A stretch of 64,000 bases of DNA from Streptomyces subrutilus (GTDB taxonomy: Bacteria > Actinomycetota > Actinomycetes > Streptomycetales > Streptomycetaceae), in contig NZ_CP023701.1 of assembly GCF_008704535.1 (NCBI RefSeq), forward strand, positions 6,118,001-6,182,000. Reading direction: 5' to 3'. The notes beneath the pieces were generated by a model. It was given only the letters and a program-made list of their open reading frames with translations. It was not told the DNA's origin and ran no database searches. Below, one piece after another: positions 57,707 to 64,000 of the stretch (position 1 is its first letter; every line of letters starts with the position of its first letter). The position numbers and the translations under genes were made by a program.

Positions 57707-58573
57707 TCACCGCGCCCGCGCGAACCGCACCGCCGTGCCCGGGCCGGCCTGGGCGGCCGCGTCCAGGGCGGGGCCCGGCGGGACCACGCCGACCACCGGG
57801 TAGCCGCCGGTCACCGGGTGGTCGGCCAGGAAGACCACCGGCAGCCCGTCCGGCGGGACCTGCACCGCGCCCAGCACCATCCCCTCGCTCGGCAGCTCGC
57901 CCTCCCGGGCGCGCGCCAGCGGGCTCCCGCCCTCCGTGCGCAGCCCGATCCGGTTCGACCGCGCCGACACCCGGAACACCGCCCGCCACAGCCCCGCCAG
58001 CGAGGCCTCCGTGAACCAGTCCGCCCGGGGCCCCGGGCGCAACGGCAGCAGGAGGTCCGCGGGCGGGCCGGGCAGCGGGCAGAGGTCGGCCGGGGCCACC
58101 GGGGCCGGCCCGGGCGGTCCCACCGGCAGCAGCGTCCCCACCGCCACCACCGGCGGTCCCAGACCCGACAGCAGGTCCGTCGAACGGCTGCCCAGCACCG
58201 GCGCCGCCGCGACCCCGCCGCGCACCGCCAGGTAGCTGCGCAGCCCCGACTCGGCCCGGCCCACCGACAGTTCCGCCCCGGCCGGCACCCGGACCGGCGC
58301 CCCCCACGCCGCCGGGCGGCCGTCCACCCGTACCGCGCACGGCGCGCCCGTCACCGCGACCGTGACCGCGGCCAGGGCCCGCAGCCCGACCCCGTCCACG
58401 GTGGTCTCCAGCACGCCCGCGCCCGGCGGATTGCCCAGCAGCCGGTTGGCCAGCGCGTACGCGGCCGTGTCGAGCGCCCCCGAGCGGGGCACCCCCAGGT
58501 GCGCGTGGCCGGGCCGGCCGAGGTCCTGGACCGTGGTCAGCGCCCCCGCCCGCACCACCAGCAGCCCGCTCAC
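57707..58573 (-). CDS. pxpC: 5-oxoprolinase subunit C (biotin-dependent carboxyltransferase fold)
   Basis: A 288-residue KipA/PxpC-type protein. VVRAGALTTVQDLGRPGHAHLGVPRSGALD opens the carboxyltransferase-like domain, here seen in part by TTVQDLGRPGHAHLGVP, and the closing VVFLADHPVTGGYPVVG is typical. With PxpA and PxpB it forms the prokaryotic 5-oxoprolinase that opens pyroglutamate to glutamate with ATP. GTG 58573 overlaps the pxpB stop (GTGA). Order here is pxpA-pxpB-pxpC. Confidence 0.93.
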   Translation of the reverse strand: MSGLLVVRAGALTTVQDLGRPGHAHLGVPRSGALDTAAYALANRLLGNPPGAGVLETTVDGVGLRALAAVTVAVTGAPCAVRVDGRPAAWGAPVRVPAGAELSVGRAESGLRSYLAVRGGVAAAPVLGSRSTDLLSGLGPPVVAVGTLLPVGPPGPAPVAPADLCPLPGPPADLLLPLRPGPRADWFTEASLAGLWRAVFRVSARSNRIGLRTEGGSPLARAREGELPSEGMVLGAVQVPPDGLPVVFLADHPVTGGYPVVGVVPPGPALDAAAQAGPGTAVRFARAR

Positions 58574-59187
58574 GCCGCCACCTCCGCGAAGCGCACCCGC
58601 ACGCCCGGTGCGAAGAGCGCCGCCGGCTCCCGCGCCGGGTCCCACAGCACCGCGTCCGTGGCCCCGATCAGCTGCCAGCCGCCCGGGGAGGAGCGCGGGT
58701 AGACCCCGGCGTACTCCCCGGCCAGGGCGAGCGAGCCCGCCGGGACGGCCGTGCGGGGCGTGGCCCGCCGGGGCAGGCGCAGGCGCTCCGGCAGGCCCGT
58801 CAGGTATCCGAAGCCGGGGGCGAAGCCGCAGAACGCCACCCGGAAGACGACGGCCCCGACGAGGCCCGCCACCTCCCCGGGGGCGACCCCCCACAGCCGC
58901 GCCACCTCCGCCAGGTCCGGCCCGTCGTAGCGCACCGGAACCGTCACCAGCGGCCCGTCGCCCTCCGCCGGGGGCCGCAGCTCCCAGCGCGCGATCCGCG
59001 CACCCAGGGCGGCCGGGTCCCGCACGCCGTCCAGCAGCACCGTCCGCGCCGCGGGCACGATCTCCCGTACGGCGCCCAGCTCGCCCGCCGCCCGCCGCCG
59101 CAGCAGCTCGGCGTGGAGCGCCGCCACCTCTGCGGCCGAACCGACCTCGACGAGCAGCGCCTCGCCGCCGACCACCAGGGGCCTCAC
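58570..59187 (-). CDS. pxpB: 5-oxoprolinase subunit B
   Basis: A 205-residue KipI/PxpB-type protein. The family motif VVFRVAFCGFAPGFGYLTGLP and a later RTAVPAGSLALAGEYAGVYP stretch are visible. The N-terminal ferredoxin-like domain begins with VRPLVVGGEALLVEVG. Start GTG 59187 overlaps the pxpA stop (GTGA), and its stop overlaps the pxpC start, so all three subunits are translationally coupled. Earlier frames to 59280 overlap pxpA and are not supported. Confidence 0.92.
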   Translation of the reverse strand: MRPLVVGGEALLVEVGSAAEVAALHAELLRRRAAGELGAVREIVPAARTVLLDGVRDPAALGARIARWELRPPAEGDGPLVTVPVRYDGPDLAEVARLWGVAPGEVAGLVGAVVFRVAFCGFAPGFGYLTGLPERLRLPRRATPRTAVPAGSLALAGEYAGVYPRSSPGGWQLIGATDAVLWDPAREPAALFAPGVRVRFAEVAA

Positions 59188-59972
59188 GCGAACGCCCCCA
59201 CCGCGACCCCGGCCGCGCACAGCGCCGCCCGGACCCGGCGGGCGAGGTCCGCGGCGCCCGGGGTGTCCCCGTGCAGGCACAGGGACCGGGCGGTGACGCG
59301 GACCGTCGACCCGTCGGCCGCGGCCACCGCGCCCCCGGCGGCCATCCGGACCGCCCGCGCCACGACGGCGTCCGGATCGTGCAGCACCGCCCCCGGCTCG
59401 GAGCGCGGCACCAGGGTCCCCACCGGCGTGTACGCGCGGTCGGCGAACGCCTCCGGTACGCCCGCCAGCCCGGCCTCCCCGGCGGCCGCGAGCAGCAGCG
59501 ACCCCGGCAGCCCCAGCACCGGCAGCCCTGCCGGTCCCGCCGCCAGCCGGACCCCCGCGACCACGGCCGCGGCCTGCTCGGCGTCGTGCACGGTGCGGTT
59601 GTAGAGCGCACCGTGCGGTTTCACGTACGACACCGCGGAGCCGGCCGCCCGGGCGAACACGTCCAGCGCCCCGATCTGGTAGGCCACTTCGGCCGCCAGC
59701 TCGCCGGCCGGCACGTCCATGGCACGCCGCCCGAAGCCGGCCAGATCGCGGTACGCGACCTGCGCGCCGATCCGCACCCCCCGCTCGGCGGCCAGCTCGC
59801 AGACCCGGCGCATGATGGACGGGTCCCCGGCGTGGAAGCCGCAGGCGACGTTGGCGCTCGTGACCACCGACAGCAGGGCCTCGTCGTCGGTGAGCGTCCA
59901 GCGGCCGAAGCCCTCGCCGAGGTCGGCGTTGAGGTCGATCTCCGCCGCAGCGGGTGTGATCATGGAAGCCAT
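59184..59972 (-). CDS. pxpA: 5-oxoprolinase subunit A (LamB/YcsF family)
   Basis: A 262-residue YcsF/LamB protein with the opening IDLNADLGEGFGRW, then the SANVACGFHAGDPSIM metal site, and the YVKPHGALYNRTVHD block. It binds pyroglutamate and starts the ATP-driven ring opening. Start is ATG 59972 (a second ATG at 59963 is 9 bases downstream); the proximity of TACGCT upstream suggests a leaderless message. It is divergent from the SMC-like operon across 228 bases. Confidence 0.93.
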   Translation of the reverse strand: MASMITPAAAEIDLNADLGEGFGRWTLTDDEALLSVVTSANVACGFHAGDPSIMRRVCELAAERGVRIGAQVAYRDLAGFGRRAMDVPAGELAAEVAYQIGALDVFARAAGSAVSYVKPHGALYNRTVHDAEQAAAVVAGVRLAAGPAGLPVLGLPGSLLLAAAGEAGLAGVPEAFADRAYTPVGTLVPRSEPGAVLHDPDAVVARAVRMAAGGAVAAADGSTVRVTARSLCLHGDTPGAADLARRVRAALCAAGVAVGAFA

Positions 59973-60188
59973 GCGGTGAGCGTAGAACAGTGCGGCGCCC
60001 TCCACCCGGGAGCCGCCGACCCGTGACGCGCAGCCGGCGACGGCCCGCCGCACGGGGGCGGGCGATCCGTCCGGGTGGCCGGGCGCGGTGCGTCGCGCGG
60101 GCCGACGGGCCGGGGGCAGGTGCGCCGCACCGGGTCGGGGACGATCCGGCCGAACCATGCCGTTTGGGATGTTGTCCGGGTCAGCGCC

Positions 60189-60194
60189 TAGTCT
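60189..60194 (+). promoter_or_regulatory. -10 box of the SMC-like operon
   Basis: TAGTCT ends 6 bases before GTG 60201, so the transcript is probably leaderless. A TTGGGA 19 bases upstream may be the -35. The rest of 59973-60188 is featureless. Confidence 0.5.
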
Positions 60195-60200
60195 TTGCCC

Positions 60201-61706
60201 GTGACTCTCCCCGCCCCGGCGAAGACCCTTCCGTCCCCGGCGCCGGGCCCGGCCGCCGACGAGGGCCTGGCCCGGCGGCTGCGCGCCCTCGCCTGCACCG
60301 CGCCGCTCCACGACCTCGACGTGCGCAAGGCCAATCTGGCCGGCGAGTACGGGGTCTACGCGATGGCCGAGGTCGCGCTCGCCGCGATCGACCTGGTCAC
60401 GCTGAACATGGACTTCGACACCGGCGCCGACCACGAGCAGATAGTGGCCAGGCTGCTGCCCCGCGTCGCCGCACAGGCCCCCGCCCGCCCGGCGGCCGAG
60501 CACGAGCGCGTGGCCCGCTGGGTGCTGGAGAACCTGATCAACGTGGGCAGCGTCGACCGCGGCTTCCGCGCGATCTACGGCACCTTCGGCCCGGACGGCG
60601 TCTACGTGCGCCGCGACTACGACTTCAAACTGATCGAGGAGGTCCCCGGCCACGGCGGCATCGTCTACCTCCGCACCACCGACGAGGCCGTCAACGTCCT
60701 GGTCGGCGCCCTCGACACCGACGTCACCAGCGCGCAGATCGCCGCCGAGGTCAAGCTGGAGGTGCTCATCAGCCGCGGCCGGCTGGCCGACGCCCAGCTC
60801 GCCGCCGAACAGGCCCGCTACCGCACCGTCCAGTACGCCGAGACTCTGCGCCGCACCCTGGACGCGACCCGGCGCAACGTGCGGGCGGTGGACTGGCTGC
60901 GGGCCGTCCCGGACATGATCGCCGAGGCGCTCGACCACGTCGCCGACCGCTACCGGCACGAGAACGCCATCCTCACCAACATCCGCAAGGCCCGCGACGA
61001 GGCGGAGGAGCCCGAGAACAAGCGGCGCGCCGCCGAACTCGTCGACATCGTCAAGGACTGCATCCGCCGCCACACCCAGCTCCAGTCGCGCCTGCTGGAC
61101 GCCGGCCCGCTCTTCCGCGCCGAACAGGACCGCCAGGCCTTCGCCGCCCCCGCCCCGCGCTCCGGCATCGACCTCTACGGGCAACTGGTGGCGCCGCTGC
61201 TGCCGCTGCCGCTGGAGCAGGCGATCCGGGTCAGCGACGCCTTCTTCGCCTCCGGCGCGGGCCTGCGCACGCCGGTCTCCGTCCGGGTGGGCGACCTCGT
61301 CGACATCCTGCTGACCCCGCCGGTCGAGCGCGAGCACCTGGGCGCCGAGATGCCCGAGCCGGACCTGATCGCCACCCCCGACGACAGCCGCTTCAGCGAG
61401 GAGCAGCTCGCCGCCGCGATGGAGCTGCTCGACCTCCCGCACGACGCCCCGCGCAGACTGTCCGGACTGCTCGCCGACGCCCGCCGCACCGACCCCGACC
61501 TGCCCTACCTGGTCGCCCTGCTGGCCGTGCACGCCGCGAGCCCGGCCGTCGGCACCGCCTACCGGCAGGGTGAGGAGCGGCTGCTCTTCGCCGTGGACGA
61601 CGGCGCTCGGTTGGACGACCCCGGCTTCGGCGGCGCCGACCTGATCGTCGGCACCGCCCTCCTCGACGCCGCGGGCATGGCCGCCGACCGCGCGGAGGCC
61701 ACATGA
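60201..61706 (+). CDS. Kleisin-like subunit candidate (MukF/MksF/JetA-like) of an SMC-type complex
   Basis: A 501-residue, mostly helical protein. It has an N-terminal region with HDLDVRKANLAGEYGVYAMAEVALAAID, a winged-helix-like region (YDFKLIEE, IVYLRTTDEAVNVLVGAL), a long central helical stretch likely to form a coiled coil (about 170-320, rich in Arg/Glu/Ala) and a C-terminal domain. The layout (wHTH, helical linker, LRTTDEAVNVLV segment) resembles MukF/MksF/JetA kleisin subunits. It is first in an operon with a KITE-like and an SMC-like gene. I do not claim sequence identity with a named family. GTG 60201 is the start because of the -10 box just upstream; TTG 60195 is also in frame. Confidence 0.65.
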   Translation: MTLPAPAKTLPSPAPGPAADEGLARRLRALACTAPLHDLDVRKANLAGEYGVYAMAEVALAAIDLVTLNMDFDTGADHEQIVARLLPRVAAQAPARPAAEHERVARWVLENLINVGSVDRGFRAIYGTFGPDGVYVRRDYDFKLIEEVPGHGGIVYLRTTDEAVNVLVGALDTDVTSAQIAAEVKLEVLISRGRLADAQLAAEQARYRTVQYAETLRRTLDATRRNVRAVDWLRAVPDMIAEALDHVADRYRHENAILTNIRKARDEAEEPENKRRAAELVDIVKDCIRRHTQLQSRLLDAGPLFRAEQDRQAFAAPAPRSGIDLYGQLVAPLLPLPLEQAIRVSDAFFASGAGLRTPVSVRVGDLVDILLTPPVEREHLGAEMPEPDLIATPDDSRFSEEQLAAAMELLDLPHDAPRRLSGLLADARRTDPDLPYLVALLAVHAASPAVGTAYRQGEERLLFAVDDGARLDDPGFGGADLIVGTALLDAAGMAADRAEAT

Positions 61707-61996
61707 CCCCCCACCGCGCCCAGGAGCCCCGGCCCGGTCCGGTTCGGCCCACGGTCGGTTCGGCGGCCGTGCGTCCCCACCTCGCTCCGGCTCGGCCCGC
61801 TGACGGGCCGCCGGCCCTCCGGCCCCGGCCCGCTCCCGCCGCGCCCGCCGACGGGCCGGGGGCCGTGCGCGGTCCCGCCGTCCGCCGCCCCGGCACCCGC
61901 GCCGTCCGTGTCCGCGCCACCCCCGTCCGCGGCTCCGCCGCCCCACCGCACCGGGCCGCCAGGCCCCACCGCACCGCCGAGGAGATCCACCCGTGA
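61703..61996 (+). CDS. Small Pro/Arg/Ala-rich ORF coupled to both neighbours (97 residues)
   Basis: ATG 61703 overlaps the stop of the kleisin-like gene (ATGA) and its own stop overlaps the GTG of the next gene (GTGA). Third positions are mostly G/C as in coding DNA. The peptide is low-complexity (for example PAPAAPADGPGAVRGPAVRR) without a recognisable domain. It is either a small disordered linker protein or a 286-base spacer kept open by chance; the coupled ends favour real translation. Confidence 0.4.
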   Translation: MTPHRAQEPRPGPVRPTVGSAAVRPHLAPARPADGPPALRPRPAPAAPADGPGAVRGPAVRRPGTRAVRVRATPVRGSAAPPHRAARPHRTAEEIHP

Positions 61997-62904
61997 GCGA
62001 CCACCACGCCGAGTACGCCGCGTGGAGCGCGCCCGAGGCGCCCGCCGCCCCGGCGGCGCCGACGGCCCCGGCGCCCGCCCACGCGCTCACCCCGGCCGAC
62101 GCGGCCGACGCCGCCCGGCTCGTCGCGTTCGGACTCCAGCCCAAGCTGCTGCCCGCCCGCGACGCCGAGTACGCCGAGCTCCTGCGCCGCTACCGGGAGG
62201 AGCCCGCCTTCGGCCGCCTGGCCGACGCCGTGGCCACCGGCCTCGGACTCGTCGTACTGGAGGTGTCCCCGCGCGCCGGGATGGCCGTCGCCGCCGGCGA
62301 GGACTCCGTCTTCGCCGTCCGCATGGGCGACTACGCCCGCCGGACCACCGCCGACTCCGCCGACCGCTTCCTGCACGGCCTCGCCCACCTCGCCGTCGCC
62401 GCCCTCGCCTTCCCCCGCCCCGAGGACCTCGCCGACGACGGCTACATCGGCCGCATCACCGTCAACGGCGTCGACGCCTTCGTCCGGCAGACCTGCCGCC
62501 GCCTGGAGGAGCGCGCCGACGAGCTCGGCGAGAACACCGACCCGGCCTCCGACGCCCCCGGCCTGGAGGCCGCCTGGCGCGTCTACTCCCGGCGCAGCGC
62601 GACCGGCGCCACCAAGGACGCCCGCCGCCTCGCCGGCTCCACCACCGGCATCGTCGGCAAGGCCGCCGCCTTCCTGACCGAGTCCGGCTTCCTCCAGCGC
62701 ACCGGTGACGAGGCCGGCGGCACCTACCGCACCACCCCCCGCTACCAGCTCCAGGTCCGCGACATGGCCGGCAGCGCCGCCATGGCCGAACTGCTGGAGC
62801 TGGGCGTGGTCCCGGTCGGGGACGGCTCCGCCACCCTGCTGCCGCCGCCCGAGGGCGACGACCTGGTGCTCGCCGCCGACGCCGGACTCCCGTTCCACCC
62901 CTGA
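61993..62904 (+). CDS. KITE/MukE-like subunit candidate of an SMC-type complex
   Basis: A 303-residue protein. A disordered Ala/Pro N-terminus (about 1-40) is followed by winged-helix-like modules (LLRRYREEPAFGRLADAVATGLGLVVLEVSP; only LLRRYREEPAFGRLADAVAT is quoted for its helices), then ITVNGVDAFVRQTCRRLEERA and TGIVGKAAAFLTESGFLQRTG as a second wing, and a closing strand set. MukE/MksE/JetB-type KITE proteins have two such winged domains and dimerise on the kleisin. GAGGAG precedes GTG 61993. The SMC-like gene follows after 111 bases. Confidence 0.62.
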   Translation: MSDHHAEYAAWSAPEAPAAPAAPTAPAPAHALTPADAADAARLVAFGLQPKLLPARDAEYAELLRRYREEPAFGRLADAVATGLGLVVLEVSPRAGMAVAAGEDSVFAVRMGDYARRTTADSADRFLHGLAHLAVAALAFPRPEDLADDGYIGRITVNGVDAFVRQTCRRLEERADELGENTDPASDAPGLEAAWRVYSRRSATGATKDARRLAGSTTGIVGKAAAFLTESGFLQRTGDEAGGTYRTTPRYQLQVRDMAGSAAMAELLELGVVPVGDGSATLLPPPEGDDLVLAADAGLPFHP

Positions 62905-63015
62905 GCCGGCCGCCCCCGCCCGACCCCGGTCCGCACCCCACCGGGGAACGCCACCGCCGGCCCAGCCCGACCCGCCCTCCGTACGATCCACGAGAGACCA
63001 CGAGAGTCCGCCGCC

Positions 63016-64000
63016 ATGTACGAGCTGTCCCGTATCCGCCTCTACTCCATCGGGCCCGCCGGCGCGCGCTACGCCGACACCGTGCTCGACCTGCGCGGAG
63101 TCGGCGAGCCGGTGCCCCACCCGGCGCCCGCCCAGGCGGAGTTCTTCGAGGACGAGCCCACCGGCCCGCCGCGCCGCCCCGCGCCCGCGGGCGTCCTCTT
63201 CCTGGAGAACGGCGGCGGCAAGTCCGTCCTGCTCAAGCTGATCTTCTCGGTGATGCTCCCCGGCCACCGCAACACCCTCGGCGGCGCCAGCTCCGGCGTG
63301 CTCCGCAAGTTCCTGCTCGCCGACGACTGCGGCCACGTGGCCCTGGAATGGCAGCACACCCGGACCGGCGAGTGCGTCGTCGTCGGCAAGGTCAGCGAAT
63401 GGCGCGGCCGCCAGGTCTCCAACGACCCCCGCAAGTTCGCCGAGGCCTGGTACTCCTTCCGCCCCGGCCCGGGCCTGAGCCTCGACAGCCTCCCCGTCGC
63501 CGAGGCCAGCGCCGTCCGCCCGTCCGCCGAGGGCGCCTCCGGAGCCCGGGGCCGCCGCCGCACGATGAAGGGCTTCCGCGACGCCCTCACCGAGGCCGGC
63601 AAGGCCTACCCGCACCTGGAGGTCTCCTTCGAGGAGATCCACGACCGCTGGAACGAGCACCTCACCGACCTCGGCCTCGACCCCGAACTCTTCCGCTACC
63701 AGCGCGAGATGAACGCCGACGAGGGCGAGGCGGCCGGACTCTTCGCGGTCAAGAAGGACTCCGACTTCACCGACCTCCTGCTGCGCGCCGTCACCGACAC
63801 CCGCGACACCGACGGCCTCGCCGACCTCGTCCACGGCTTCGGCAACAAGCTCGGCCGCCGCGCCGAGCTGATGGCCGAACGGGACTTCACCGCCGGCTCC
63901 GTGGAACTGCTCACCAGGATCGTCGAAGCGGCCGCGGCCCGCTCCCGGCTCCGCGACGTCCACGCCGGCGCCGAACGCCGCACGCGCACCCTCGCCCGGC
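63016..64000 (+). CDS. SMC/MukB-like P-loop ATPase, partial at window edge
   Basis: The first 328 codons of an open frame that runs off the window. It opens YELSRIRLYSIGPAGARY, a SMC/RecF-type beta strand pattern, followed by the Walker A LFLENGGGKSVLLK (61-74, Lys69) as in MukB/MksB proteins. Further on come LEWQHTRTGE strands and LFRYQREMNADEGEAAGLF, suggesting a compact N-terminal head before a coiled-coil arm. The expected coiled coil, hinge and Walker B lie outside. No ribosome site is strong before ATG 63016. Full length is probably over 1000 residues. Confidence 0.75.
   Translation, partial: MYELSRIRLYSIGPAGARYADTVLDLRGVGEPVPHPAPAQAEFFEDEPTGPPRRPAPAGVLFLENGGGKSVLLKLIFSVMLPGHRNTLGGASSGVLRKFLLADDCGHVALEWQHTRTGECVVVGKVSEWRGRQVSNDPRKFAEAWYSFRPGPGLSLDSLPVAEASAVRPSAEGASGARGRRRTMKGFRDALTEAGKAYPHLEVSFEEIHDRWNEHLTDLGLDPELFRYQREMNADEGEAAGLFAVKKDSDFTDLLLRAVTDTRDTDGLADLVHGFGNKLGRRAELMAERDFTAGSVELLTRIVEAAAARSRLRDVHAGAERRTRTLAR

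Noticed and set aside
61393..63963. 856-codon minus-strand frame opposite the SMC-like operon
   Set aside because: Gly/Val/Ala-rich shadow; the plus-strand frames have domains, coupling and a P-loop.
1..64000. tRNA, rRNA or integrated mobile element
   Set aside because: I found no cloverleaf-like sequence, transposase, integrase or att-type duplication by eye; a tRNAscan and ISfinder search would settle it.

Overview
The window comes from the chromosome of a high-GC actinomycete, almost certainly Streptomyces or a close relative. Third codon positions are nearly all G/C and GTG starts are common. A WhiB protein, RbpA behind a textbook SigR promoter, a secreted GH18 chitinase behind a chitinase-type direct repeat, and a PnuC-type riboflavin transporter in an FMN-riboswitch operon all fit. 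By eye I found only one in-frame TTA codon. I see no rRNA, tRNA, CRISPR array, insertion sequence or prophage; this reads as ordinary chromosome with several under-described gene sets.

Left part (1-16 kb): an SGNH hydrolase, then a dispersed amino-acid catabolic set (APC permease, Lrp/AsnC regulator, nitrilase-type amidase, FAD L-amino-acid monooxygenase). The permease and amidase/oxidase promoters carry the same GCGCAACGA-type repeats, so I propose one regulon. Between them lie a WhiB gene, an acetyltransferase and a leader-peptide-like ORF ahead of a truncated thioredoxin-fold/GST protein. Next come a VOC protein, a DUF5995 protein, an NCS2 permease, an MFS/ROK divergent pair around a palindrome, and an ECF41 sigma factor with its NAD-binding partner gene.

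Middle (16-48 kb): a chitinase; the operon ribD-ribE-ribM-ribBA-ribH-hisE-hisG; two CNNM/CorC-like transporters; an EccA-like AAA+ ATPase with the TTA codon; a P-loop kinase; a secreted C39-like protease; SPW and small membrane proteins; a GntR(YtrA-like)/ABC operon with a perfect operator; a methyltransferase; a DUF6230/DUF6114 pair divergent from a TetR regulator and an acyl-CoA dehydrogenase; a lipocalin-like protein with a phosphotransferase; a second Lrp/AsnC gene with an amidohydrolase; and ppm1 and fxsA facing rbpA.

Right part (49-64 kb): a UMF1-type MFS transporter, a glycerophosphodiesterase, a MocR regulator, an FtsK/Tra-like membrane protein with a degenerate P-loop next to a 64-residue membrane protein, ankyrin and HEAT-repeat proteins preceded by two tiny ORFs, the 5-oxoprolinase genes pxpABC, and, running off the right edge, an operon whose proteins look like the kleisin, KITE and SMC/MukB-type ATPase parts of a MukBEF/MksBEF/Wadjet-like complex. 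That last operon is the best candidate here for an under-described system.
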